31,522 bases of DNA from DTSX01 sp964633465 (lineage in GTDB: Bacteria; Pseudomonadota; Gammaproteobacteria; Steroidobacterales; UBA11654): the NCBI GenBank assembly GCA_964633465.1, contig CAZWGB010000013.1, forward strand, positions 1 to 31,522. Reading direction: 5' to 3'. Under the pieces are notes generated by a model that worked only from the letters and a program-made list of their open reading frames with translations, did not search any database and was not told the origin of the DNA. Positions 1 to 7,839 of this stretch are shown here, in pieces (the first letter of the stretch is position 1; each line of letters starts with the position of its first letter). The position numbers were made by a program, and so were the translations under genes.

Positions 1-1108
1 TCCACTGTGTGTAAGCATGGTTGTCCCACATATAAACAATGTCACGTTCAAAGTGCGTAACGGTGGCAGCGAGATCGGCAAAACCCAAATCGCCTTTTAA
101 AGTAATAGCAGAAGAATGCCAATCATCATCTCGCATTTCATCCACAAAGCGGGTAATTTTATGATCTCCGAGAGCAGGGTCAGTTTCCCAACTCCCATCA
201 AGTTTACTTTCTTCGGTTACGTAACTTAACAGCGCCGACCATTTATCAGACATAGTCCACAATGCAGAAACACGTCCACCTGTCACATCGTAGGTATTAA
301 AATCATTTTCCACCAAGTCGGCATTGTCGTAGCTGCCACTAAAGCTGCTTCCGTAAACATTATCAACATAACCGCCATCACTTGAGGTGTAACCCACAAA
401 ACGCATGCTCAAAGCATCATTGATGGGTATGTTTACGTATCCATTGACATCAAAGCTGGTGTCACCACCGTCAATGGTGCCCAAAGAGGTCTCAATTGAG
501 CCATAGTAGCCGGTCTTATCTGGCTTGTTGGTGATCATTCGAATTGTGCCTGATTGAGAAGTAGAGCCAAATAAGGTGCCTTGTGGTCCTGGCAATGCTT
601 CGACTCGTTCAATATCAATGGCTCGAACACTCACCTGTTGTGAACTCGTGGTCATAGCTTGCTCATCGAGGTAGAGGGCAACGGTACTGTCAACATACCA
701 AGTATAGGCATCCTGTGTTATTCCCCTCATGACCAAGTCATTTCTGCCAGGCACTTCGGCTGTTAATACAACACTGGGTAAGGCCTTGATGTAGTCTGCC
801 ATACTTTTGATGCCCATTTTCTCAATATCTTCATTGGATAAAGCCATGATGGATTGGGATACATCTTGCAAATTAAGCTCACGTTTGGTCGCTGTAACTA
901 TGATCTCTTCGAGTCCCGCTGATTCTTGAGCCAGCGCAACCGGTGTCGTCAGTCCACTGCTAACCAATGCAGTAGCCAGTCCATAAGGCCACAGAGTTGT
1001 CAAATTTTTGTTTTTTGAATTCACTTTATTTTTAAAGGGTGCCCTTTTTGTTTCATCATCCAATAAACCTACGTAATATTTATGAAAGATACTTTTCCAG
1101 AAATGCAT
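1..1108 (-). CDS. TonB-dependent receptor, N-terminal part (runs off the window start)
   Basis: This is the first 369 codons of an outer-membrane TonB-dependent receptor; the rest lies beyond position 1. I translated it by hand and it is open throughout. A hydrophobic signal segment (around residues 38-60, ending near ALAQ) is followed by a TonB box LEEIIVTATKR and a plug domain with the family motifs PGPQGTLFGS and GTIRMITNKP. The barrel then begins with alternating strands such as YGSIETSLG. The ATG at 1108 is preceded by an in-frame stop four codons upstream. It gives an unusually long, basic stretch before the signal segment, so the GTG at 1024 is an alternative start; neither has a strong ribosome binding site. 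It is divergent from the chelatase-like gene, with a palindrome between them. Substrate unknown; the VTATKRE-type plug is common in marine gammaproteobacterial receptors. Confidence 0.9.
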   Translation of the reverse strand, partial: MHFWKSIFHKYYVGLLDDETKRAPFKNKVNSKNKNLTTLWPYGLATALVSSGLTTPVALAQESAGLEEIIVTATKRELNLQDVSQSIMALSNEDIEKMGIKSMADYIKALPSVVLTAEVPGRNDLVMRGITQDAYTWYVDSTVALYLDEQAMTTSSQQVSVRAIDIERVEALPGPQGTLFGSTSQSGTIRMITNKPDKTGYYGSIETSLGTIDGGDTSFDVNGYVNIPINDALSMRFVGYTSSDGGYVDNVYGSSFSGSYDNADLVENDFNTYDVTGGRVSALWTMSDKWSALLSYVTEESKLDGSWETDPALGDHKITRFVDEMRDDDWHSSAITLKGDLGFADLAATVTHFERDIVYMWDNHAYTQW

Positions 1109-1138
1109 ATTTTCTAGTTATTTATACTAAGAAACTAT

Positions 1139-1167
1139 TTGAATAGGTTGCATGTGCTGGTTTTTAT
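1139..1167 (+). promoter_or_regulatory. candidate sigma-70 promoter for the chelatase-like gene
   Basis: A -35-like TTGAAT (1139-1144) and a -10-like TTTTAT (1162-1167) are separated by 17 bases. Each hexamer matches the consensus at 4 of 6 positions. The expected start of transcription near 1174 falls at the edge of the palindrome at 1175-1188. Prediction by eye only. Confidence 0.35.
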
Positions 1168-1174
1168 TGTCAAG

Positions 1175-1188
1175 CTCAATTAATTGAG
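1175..1188. promoter_or_regulatory. perfect 14-bp palindrome, candidate operator
   Basis: CTCAATTAATTGAG is a perfect inverted repeat in the 124-base region between two divergent genes. It sits just downstream of the candidate promoter of the plus-strand gene. Its symmetry and place suggest a repressor site shared by the receptor and the chelatase-like gene. It does not resemble the Fur consensus. The cognate regulator is unknown. Confidence 0.4.
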
Positions 1189-1232
1189 GATAAAATTCAA
1201 TTACTAATCAAACAAATCAAGGGGAATTGTCA

Positions 1233-3539
1233 ATGCAATGGACAAATAAAAGAATCCTAATCACCTTTCTAGGTATGGTTTTAATTTTCACAGTCTTAAT
1301 TGCATCCAGATATGAGTTTTCCACGTCTAATGAATACCTGCCAGCAGTTTTACTCAAGCCCAATGGAGAACCTGTTTCCCTGCCAATCAAGAAAAAACCA
1401 GTTGTGGTAATGACTGGTTGGGGTACACCCATCGGTTTTAACAAGGCCTACGATGATTATATTTTTTGGAGAACCTCCGGTGGTGTGCGAGTCACTGAGC
1501 CGAATCAAGCTTGCAGCCAGTGGCATTCAGGAACTTTTCCTTACCAAATTGAAATGGCCAGGGTTCCTTTTGCAGTTGGTCGAAAAGTAGAAGGTTTTGA
1601 AAGATTTTGGGACAGCAGAGGCGCTTATAAAATCAGCGAAGATGGCCAAACCTATTATCCAATTATCACCAATAAGGCGGACAAATTCCCTTACATGGGT
1701 GGCGATGCCCAACCGATAAAGGCCGCTGATCTTGAAGGAGTAGATATTCTTCCATTGAAAGATTATGTCAGTGGCATTACTAGAAAGTACGGACCGGATC
1801 CAAGAAGTGGTATTGATTATCTAGAAGGCACTTATTTAATCAACCAACCGAATGGAGTCAATGATTTCTATGAAATTGACAAAGCCTACCGTCCTCGAAT
1901 ATACGGCATGATGGGGTGGGATCCTGATAAACCCGCTTATTTGCCAGATTATAAAATCAAACGAGATAAAATATTGAAAGCTTATATTAAGGAGTATTTT
2001 GGAAATCAGATCAGGGTAACGGAAGGTTTTTATTCTCCTGTTCCTGGATTGACCAAGCATCTCAAAGACACGATGCCAAGAATTGCTAGAAATGGTTATC
2101 GAAAGGTGGTGCTAACCAAACCAATAACGGATCATAATCTTTACGCAAACAATTACTGGGATCTCCGTCTTTCTTACCAATCTCTCTGCAGGGCCGGATT
2201 TGATAAGGACGATATTGAACTCAGTCACATCAGAATGTATGGCAGGACACCGGAATACAATTATATTTTGCACAAGAATTTACGTCGTCATTTGGATCTT
2301 GTTGATCCTAAAGATGAAGTAGCTGTTATTTACGCGACTTTTGGAGCCCCTTGGCCTGGCGCGAATCCAATAGGGCCTATGTCCAATGCAACGCCTTTCA
2401 TCAATGAATTTTTTCATGAAAATGCCTATTTGAACTTTCTCAGCATCAAGCGCTATATCGAAGAACATGAGAAAGATTACGACATCTCTTTCAAGAGAAC
2501 TGGTGGGAATGGCAGTGTCGATGCAAGAATCAATAATCTGTATGCTTATACTCAATATAGCCCGGATAAGCTGGGTTATCCTGAAGATCCACTGAGGTAT
2601 TGGCAAGTTAGGGAATCGATTGAAGATGCAATACTTAACCAAGGCAAAAAAGAAGTTGTGGTCATGCTGTCGCATTGGGGGTACACATTCTGGATTCTGA
2701 TCACCAACATGCGTGAAACCTGGGATATTCCCTTAAACTCAATAGAGGAAATTCAAAACGGTGAATATCGGATGACCTGGTGTGAAAAATATCAGGGCCC
2801 TGGAGATTATGAACAAGTCGCAGCAGTTAATAATCAATGCCCTGATGGATTTACCAGATTGCAACTCACCGAAGCCTTTGAAGATCAAATGGAGGATTTA
2901 GCATTCAATTATGCCAACCGCATAAGGGGTGGTTTAGAACGATTTGGTGTTTTCCCAAATCTTGATATCAACATAGTCGCTAGCGGTGATATCACTATTT
3001 TGGAAGGTGGAAATGTTACGGTCTTTGAGGGGCCCTTAGCAGGTGCCAAATTAGATGTCCCAAGAGACCCACAACCTGGAAAGCCAGCCAGCTATAAATG
3101 GGAAAATCGATGGCGCCCGGAATCCGATCCAAACCCTAATACAGGTCCTGATGCAGTAAGAGCTATCAACGAATATGCTCAAATCAGCGACTTCTTAGAT
3201 GGACCCAAAGATGATTTTACAGCTGTCATTGGAACTCAAGCAAAACGGACTCCAGAAGAGTTGATGCCTGAACATCCTAATGCGGTTTCACCGACAATAT
3301 TTTTTGGCCCATACAAAACTCTTTTTAATGCACCAGCGACATTAACTTTGCCTTATGACAATGCAAGAGTTAAGGATCCAAAGAAAATCAGACCCTATGT
3401 GTTTAATGAAGTAACTGAAAAATTCGAAGTTGTGCCGAAGGTGATGAGTAACTTGGAACCTTTTCTCAATGAGGAAGATAAGAGTTTGACTTTTCAGGTC
3501 CAGATTTTGGGTCAATACGTGTTAGTGGAAGAAAGTTAG
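1233..3539 (+). CDS. membrane-anchored protein with ferrochelatase-like features and a C-terminal ZU5-like beta domain
   Basis: I do not recognise a named family with certainty. The ATG at 1233 is preferred over the in-frame TTG at 1227 because AAGGGG (1219-1224) then sits at good spacing; this gives 768 residues. Residues 6-25 form one hydrophobic segment (signal anchor), so the bulk is probably periplasmic. The body shows features reminiscent of type II chelatases: VVVMTGWGTP near residue 60 (compare the ferrochelatase LGTP start), a repeat-half start VAVIYATFGAPWPG near 365 where ferrochelatase has its SxHG(I/L)P loop, and VVVMLSHWGYTF (His near 481) followed by METWDIP, recalling the C-terminal ETL region. 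The canonical catalytic His in the middle loop appears replaced by Phe. The last 70 residues (ATLTLPYDNA to GQYVLVEES) look like the ZU5-type beta sandwich found at the end of exported proteins. Divergent from a TonB-dependent receptor. The function as a tetrapyrrole or metal enzyme is inference. Confidence 0.5.
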   Translation: MQWTNKRILITFLGMVLIFTVLIASRYEFSTSNEYLPAVLLKPNGEPVSLPIKKKPVVVMTGWGTPIGFNKAYDDYIFWRTSGGVRVTEPNQACSQWHSGTFPYQIEMARVPFAVGRKVEGFERFWDSRGAYKISEDGQTYYPIITNKADKFPYMGGDAQPIKAADLEGVDILPLKDYVSGITRKYGPDPRSGIDYLEGTYLINQPNGVNDFYEIDKAYRPRIYGMMGWDPDKPAYLPDYKIKRDKILKAYIKEYFGNQIRVTEGFYSPVPGLTKHLKDTMPRIARNGYRKVVLTKPITDHNLYANNYWDLRLSYQSLCRAGFDKDDIELSHIRMYGRTPEYNYILHKNLRRHLDLVDPKDEVAVIYATFGAPWPGANPIGPMSNATPFINEFFHENAYLNFLSIKRYIEEHEKDYDISFKRTGGNGSVDARINNLYAYTQYSPDKLGYPEDPLRYWQVRESIEDAILNQGKKEVVVMLSHWGYTFWILITNMRETWDIPLNSIEEIQNGEYRMTWCEKYQGPGDYEQVAAVNNQCPDGFTRLQLTEAFEDQMEDLAFNYANRIRGGLERFGVFPNLDINIVASGDITILEGGNVTVFEGPLAGAKLDVPRDPQPGKPASYKWENRWRPESDPNPNTGPDAVRAINEYAQISDFLDGPKDDFTAVIGTQAKRTPEELMPEHPNAVSPTIFFGPYKTLFNAPATLTLPYDNARVKDPKKIRPYVFNEVTEKFEVVPKVMSNLEPFLNEEDKSLTFQVQILGQYVLVEES

Positions 3540-3540
3540 A

Positions 3541-4467
3541 CTAAATAGAAAAGTTTTCTTTTTCTCTCTGTTTTGCCAATTCAATTTGTTTTTGCCGTTC
3601 TATAAAGCGTTCTTTTCTTTCTTCTGAGTGTAAGTTGTAACAATTCGGACAGCTTACACCCTCAATGAAATGTTCACTTACTTTATCGTTTTCATCAATT
3701 GGCATGCGACAGGCATGACACATGTCAAAATCACCTTCAATCAATCCATGTTGCAGTGACACCCTGTCATCAAAGACAAAACATTCTCCTTGCCACAAAC
3801 TCTCTTCAGGCTTAACTTCTTGCAGATATTTTTGGATCCCTCCTTGTAATTGCAATACTTCTTCAAAACCCTCTTTCAGCAAATAAGAAGAGGCTTTTTC
3901 GCATCGTATACCGCCGGTACAAAACATGGCAATTTTTTTTGTCTTCTCGTTCATCATTGGTTTGAGTTCCTGATCAACCCATTCTGGAAATTCACGAAAA
4001 GATTTGGTATTTGGTTGAATGGAATTGGTGAAGGTTCCAACAGAATGTTCATAGTAATTTCTGGCATCCACTACAACTGTGTCAGGATCTGCAATAACGT
4101 CGTTCCACGCTTCAGGACTTATATATTCACCGGTAACTTTGGCTGGCTTGACTTCAGCTTTTCCCATGGAGACGATTTCCTTCTTTATTTTGATTTTCAT
4201 TCGTTTAAAAGTCTTTCCAGTTGCAGTGGAATATTGAGGAGTAAGACCAACCAATCGCTGGTCGCAAGAGAGAAATTCCAGTACGGTTTGAACACCCTGT
4301 GCCGTTCCTGAAATGGTTCCATTAATTCCCTCGGGAGCCAGAAGAATCGTGCCCACGGTTCCAGCTTTGTTACAGACTTTGTCCAATAATGGTTTCAGGC
4401 TCTTAAAATCATCCCAGTCTACAAATTTATAAAATGCAGCTACTACGGTTTCTGTTGTATTTGACAT
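3541..4467 (-). CDS. trhO: tRNA uridine(34) hydroxylase TrhO (YceA family, rhodanese-like)
   Basis: TrhO is known to carry out oxygen-dependent 5-hydroxylation of the wobble uridine U34, the first step of 5-oxyuridine-type modification. The 308-residue length fits the family. An N-terminal ferredoxin-like region (with APEGINGTISG at 44-54) precedes a rhodanese domain whose active loop CTGGIRCEK holds Cys183 and Cys189. A C-terminal four-cysteine motif (Cys250, 253, 273, 276) looks like a zinc knuckle, followed by a charged helix. The gene lies 43 bases after ispB on the same strand, so the two may be co-transcribed. Its stop codon is one base from that of the opposing chelatase-like gene, which leaves no room for a separate terminator. 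Confidence 0.93.
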   Translation of the reverse strand: MSNTTETVVAAFYKFVDWDDFKSLKPLLDKVCNKAGTVGTILLAPEGINGTISGTAQGVQTVLEFLSCDQRLVGLTPQYSTATGKTFKRMKIKIKKEIVSMGKAEVKPAKVTGEYISPEAWNDVIADPDTVVVDARNYYEHSVGTFTNSIQPNTKSFREFPEWVDQELKPMMNEKTKKIAMFCTGGIRCEKASSYLLKEGFEEVLQLQGGIQKYLQEVKPEESLWQGECFVFDDRVSLQHGLIEGDFDMCHACRMPIDENDKVSEHFIEGVSCPNCYNLHSEERKERFIERQKQIELAKQREKENFSI

Positions 4468-4510
4468 TTTTTTATTATGGTCCAGCCAAACCAGTTAGCC
4501 AAGTTGATGG

Positions 4511-5521
4511 CTAGTAACTGCGATCAATGGCAAAACGAGCAAGTTGTATCAGGGCATCTTTGTATTGACTTTCTGGTAGGCTCTCCAGTGCACTGATTGC
4601 CTTTTCAGAAGTGGCTTTGGCTTTTTCTGTGGCCAGCGCCAAAGCTCCACAAGATTTAATATATTCTATAATTTGTTTGCTGTGACTGGAGTCTTTGTTT
4701 TCAATTGCTTCTCGAATCATTAACTGTTCTTTAGAGTTGCATCGTGCCAGAGCATAGATTAGAGGCAAGGTTGGTTTTCCGTCAGCAAGGTCGTCCCCTA
4801 TATTTTTGCCCATAATCTTAACGGAAGAACTATAGTCAAAAACATCGTCAATGAGTTGAAAAGCGATTCCCAAATGGCGGCCATATTCAGTCAGGCTTGA
4901 TTCCACGATTTGCGATTGGTCTGCTAGTACCGCACCAATGCTGACACCTGCCTCAAACAATTTGCCAGTCTTGCGATAGATTACATCCATGTATTCTGTT
5001 TCAGTGATATCGGGGTTACCGCTGTATATCAACTGTAAAACTTCCCCCTCAGCTATGGTATTGGTTGTGTTTGCCATAATCTCCATGACACGCATTTGAC
5101 CAATTTGTACCATCATCTGAAAGGCTCTTGAATAGAGAAAGTCTCCAACTAAAATTGTCGATTCATTACCGAAATTACGGTGAGCAGTTTTTATCCCTCG
5201 CCTGGTATCGGATGCATCGACAACATCGTCATGTAATAGTGTGGCTGTATGTATGAATTCAATCATAGCGGCAGCTAAAATCCGCGAACGATTATATTGG
5301 TCTATTCCACATGCTCTCGATGAAAGCAGCACCATCAATGGACGTAATCTTTTGCCGCCACTGTTGATGATGTAATGAGAAATATTATTTATGAGGCCAA
5401 CGTCAGTATCCAGTTGAACTTGGATTTCTTGATTCATTTCTTGCCAATCCTCATTAAGAAGAGATCGGATCTCCTCAATGAGCGATTGATCTTCATTCAG
5501 TTTATCTAAGCTTTGAATCAT
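4511..5521 (-). CDS. ispB: polyprenyl (octaprenyl) diphosphate synthase
   Basis: It makes the long all-trans prenyl chain for the quinone side chain from farnesyl diphosphate and isopentenyl diphosphate in the cytoplasm. The 336 residues carry the substrate-binding GGKRLRP (55-61), the first aspartate-rich motif DDVVDASDTRRG (98-109) and the second, QLIDDVFDY (222-230), followed by GKNIGDDLADGKPTLPLIYA, typical of IspB. Chain length cannot be fixed from sequence alone, but context supports IspB: it is divergent from rplU-rpmA-obgE, the usual gammaproteobacterial arrangement. The 135-base intergenic region must hold promoters for both directions; I could not pick a convincing one. Confidence 0.95.
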   Translation of the reverse strand: MIQSLDKLNEDQSLIEEIRSLLNEDWQEMNQEIQVQLDTDVGLINNISHYIINSGGKRLRPLMVLLSSRACGIDQYNRSRILAAAMIEFIHTATLLHDDVVDASDTRRGIKTAHRNFGNESTILVGDFLYSRAFQMMVQIGQMRVMEIMANTTNTIAEGEVLQLIYSGNPDITETEYMDVIYRKTGKLFEAGVSIGAVLADQSQIVESSLTEYGRHLGIAFQLIDDVFDYSSSVKIMGKNIGDDLADGKPTLPLIYALARCNSKEQLMIREAIENKDSSHSKQIIEYIKSCGALALATEKAKATSEKAISALESLPESQYKDALIQLARFAIDRSY

Positions 5522-5656
5522 AATATATTTGTATTTGTGTGCTCGGTTTGCAAGTCACCGGACACTATATCAAAGACTTCAAATGTATTGAATTAGAATA
5601 CTTAAATCTATAGAATTGCCACCCAGTTGGAAACATCAAGACACTAGGAAAAATAA

Positions 5657-6079
5657 ATGTACGCTGTATTTAAAACAGGTGGTAAACAGTACCGTGCAAC
5701 TCAAGGGCAAAAAGTCAAACTTGAGAAGATAAATGCTAATTCTGGAGATAAAGTCCTGTTTACAGAAGTGCTGATGGTGGGTGAAGGCAGTGATATTGAA
5801 ATTGGAACACCTTTTTTGGCCAATGCATCAGTAGAAGCAAAAGTTCTAGAAGAGGGTAAAGACAAGAAAATTGAGGTCATAAAGTTCAAACGCAGAAAGA
5901 ATTACAAGCGAACTTTTGGGCACCGACAATGTTATACTTTGGTGGAAATAACTGGAATCAAAGTTAACAAAGCAACAAAACCCAAAACCAAAAAAGCAGC
6001 ACCCAAAACTAAGAAAACAACTACGGCAAAAAAGAAAATATCAAGTTCTAATAAGAAAAAAATTGAGGCAAAAGACTAA
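5657..6079 (+). CDS. rplU: 50S ribosomal protein L21 with a lysine-rich C-terminal tail
   Basis: L21 binds 23S rRNA in the large subunit. Residues 1-103 match the whole usual protein: MYAVFKTGGKQYRATQGQKV at the start and the conserved IEVIKFKRRKNYKRTFGHRQ stretch. About 37 further residues form a low-complexity tail made mostly of Lys, Thr, Ala and Ser, encoded by a very A-rich tract (about 5968-6076). The E. coli protein has 103 residues, so this tail is an extension. AGGAAAA (5646-5652) is the ribosome binding site. The stop TAA shares its last base with the ATG of rpmA, so translation of the two is coupled. Confidence 0.97.
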   Translation: MYAVFKTGGKQYRATQGQKVKLEKINANSGDKVLFTEVLMVGEGSDIEIGTPFLANASVEAKVLEEGKDKKIEVIKFKRRKNYKRTFGHRQCYTLVEITGIKVNKATKPKTKKAAPKTKKTTTAKKKISSSNKKKIEAKD

Positions 6080-6342
6080 TGGCACATAAGAAGGCAGGTG
6101 GTAGTTCAAGGAATGGGAGAGACTCAGAATCAAAACGATTGGGACTTAAGAAATATGGCGGTGAATACGTAAAAGCAGGAAACATTATTGTTAGACAGAG
6201 AGGTACCAAGTTCCATCCTGGAGAAAATGTGGGAATGGGCAGAGACCATACGTTATTTGCTAAAGTTGATGGGCACCTTAAATTTGTGAAGAAAGGGTCA
6301 AGAATGCGACAGTTTGCTACTGTAATACCTCTTTCTAAATGA
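6079..6342 (+). CDS. rpmA: 50S ribosomal protein L27
   Basis: L27 reaches the peptidyl-transferase centre with its N-terminus. The 87 residues start directly with MAHKKAGGSSRNGRDSESKR, so no cleaved N-terminal extension of the Firmicutes kind is present, and continue with the conserved RQRGTKFHPGENVGMGRDHT. The start overlaps the rplU stop by one base (TAATG), the classic arrangement. The gene is followed by a strong intrinsic terminator, which separates it partly from obgE. Confidence 0.98.
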   Translation: MAHKKAGGSSRNGRDSESKRLGLKKYGGEYVKAGNIIVRQRGTKFHPGENVGMGRDHTLFAKVDGHLKFVKKGSRMRQFATVIPLSK

Positions 6343-6370
6343 GCGTGGTAAATGCTCTGAATTGATCTTG

Positions 6371-6394
6371 CCCCGCTGATGCGGGGTTTTTTTT
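6371..6394 (+). terminator. rho-independent terminator after rpmA
   Basis: CCCCGC (6371-6376) pairs perfectly with GCGGGG (6381-6386) around a TGAT loop and is followed directly by eight Ts. It lies between rpmA and obgE, only about 20 bases before the obgE start. obgE is therefore either transcribed by read-through or from a start within or before this segment; I see no clear obgE promoter. Confidence 0.92.
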
Positions 6395-6414
6395 AGACAC
6401 AGGAAATTAATGTT

Positions 6415-7440
6415 ATGAAATTTGTGGATCAAGCAAGAATTTCAGTACAAGCTGGTCGAGGTGGTGATGGTTGTGCCAGTTTTCGTCGTGAAAAATACAT
6501 AGCAAAAGGCGGACCGGATGGTGGCAACGGTGGGCATGGCGGTAGCATCATTTTAGTTGCTACAACTGCTTTGAATACGCTGGTTGATTTCAGAGTAAAT
6601 AATCAGTTTAGGGCTACGCATGGGAAGTCTGGACAATCAAAGAATCGTACAGGAGGTAATGGCAATGATTTGACCATTAAAGTTCCTTGTGGCACTCAGG
6701 TCTTTAATGAAGAAACCAATGAGTTAATAGGTGATTTGGTTAAGGAAGGTGATCTTTGTTTAGTTGCTAAGGGTGGTTTGGGTGGAAAGGGCAATACACG
6801 GTTTAAAAGCAGTCGTAACCGCACACCGAGACAATTTACCCTAGGTACTGCAGGTGAGAACAGATCACTGTATTTAGAATTGATGGTGCTTGCAGATGTC
6901 GGATTACTTGGTTATCCCAATGCAGGAAAATCAACTTTTATTCGTTCAGTTTCGGCAGCTAAACCCAAAGTTGCAGACTACCCATTTACCACTCTGCATC
7001 CAAATTTGGGAATGGTCAGGATTGATACTGAAAAAAGTTTTGTGGTTGCTGATATACCTGGAATCATTGAAGGGGCTTCTAAGGGATCTGGTTTGGGAAT
7101 TGAATTTTTAAAACATCTCTCACGGACAAAACTCCTACTGCATATTGTTGATTTGGCAGAAACAGAGGATTCACAGAAAATAGCCAATAGGATTGAGACC
7201 ATCCAAAAGGAGTTAAACACTTTTGATTTAGAGTTAGCAAAAAAAGAACGTTGGCTGATATTCAACAAAATTGATTTAATTGCCGAGGAACAACAACAAT
7301 CTAAAATTGATGTGATCATTTCAAAATTAGGGTGGCAGGGTTCTGTGCATGCCCTAAGTGCCCTAACAGGCAAAGGTACTGAAGTTTTAAGCTACAATAT
7401 CATGCAAAGACTGGAAGAAATGGTTGTCGGAAATAAATAA
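6415..7440 (+). CDS. obgE: GTPase Obg/CgtA
   Basis: This is the essential ribosome-associated GTPase of large-subunit assembly and stress control. The N-terminal glycine-rich Obg fold spans residues 1-158 (for example GRGGDGCASFRREKYIAKGG). The G domain has G1 GYPNAGKS (166-173), G3 DIPG (213-216), G4 NKID (284-287) and G5 SALTGK (315-320). At 341 residues it ends soon after the G domain and lacks the acidic C-terminal tail of the longer E. coli protein. AGGAAAT (6401-6407) precedes the ATG. The stop is one base from the opposing rpsT stop. Confidence 0.97.
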   Translation: MKFVDQARISVQAGRGGDGCASFRREKYIAKGGPDGGNGGHGGSIILVATTALNTLVDFRVNNQFRATHGKSGQSKNRTGGNGNDLTIKVPCGTQVFNEETNELIGDLVKEGDLCLVAKGGLGGKGNTRFKSSRNRTPRQFTLGTAGENRSLYLELMVLADVGLLGYPNAGKSTFIRSVSAAKPKVADYPFTTLHPNLGMVRIDTEKSFVVADIPGIIEGASKGSGLGIEFLKHLSRTKLLLHIVDLAETEDSQKIANRIETIQKELNTFDLELAKKERWLIFNKIDLIAEEQQQSKIDVIISKLGWQGSVHALSALTGKGTEVLSYNIMQRLEEMVVGNK

Positions 7441-7441
7441 A

Positions 7442-7705
7442 TTAACTGATAGCTTTGATTCTTTTGTTGAGTTTGCTTTTTAGATTGGCGGCTTTGTTTT
7501 TATGGATTAGGCCTTTTGTTGCAAGTGAATCAATTAGAGGTTGGGCCTCCCCATAAAGCGCTGTAGCCTCTTTGCTATTGCCAGCATCAGCTGCTGTGAT
7601 CACTTTTTTGACTGCAGTACGCATCCTGCTTTTCTGAGTAACATTGCTTTGTCGATGCTTCTCATTTTGTCGAACTCTTTTACGTGCTGAGCTATTGTTT
7701 GCCAT
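7442..7705 (-). CDS. rpsT: 30S ribosomal protein S20
   Basis: S20 binds the 16S rRNA 5' domain and helps small-subunit assembly. The 87-residue basic helical protein begins MANNSSARKRVRQNEKHRQ and contains SRMRTAVKKV and the conserved HKNKAANLKSKLNKRI. It is divergent from murJ, as in many gammaproteobacteria, and convergent with obgE. The upstream region on the minus strand has a perfect TTGACA (7777-7772), but no good -10 hexamer at normal spacing. Confidence 0.97.
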   Translation of the reverse strand: MANNSSARKRVRQNEKHRQSNVTQKSRMRTAVKKVITAADAGNSKEATALYGEAQPLIDSLATKGLIHKNKAANLKSKLNKRIKAIS

Positions 7706-7839
7706 AATGTTATTACTAATTGTTTTTAGATTATTTAAAAGGCGATGTATTTTTTATATTTTAAGAGCAGTTGTCAATAGTAAATCAATATTTTGAATGA
7801 TTTAGTGGCCAATAGAAACATTAGTTAATATTAAACTCT

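Noticed and set aside
2280..2675. 131-codon open frame on the minus strand inside the chelatase-like gene
   Set aside because: Shadow frame opposite a long gene with clear domain structure; the translation has no recognisable motif.
3850..4311. 153-codon open frame opposite trhO
   Set aside because: trhO on the other strand has intact catalytic motifs over the same bases; this frame is a shadow.
4495..4520. Hairpin (TAGCCA/TGGCTA with further bulged pairing) between ispB and trhO as a terminator
   Set aside because: No run of Ts follows on the transcribed strand; it may be chance or a processing site.
6978..7373. 131-codon open frame opposite the obgE G domain
   Set aside because: Covers the conserved GTPase motifs in antisense; no independent support.
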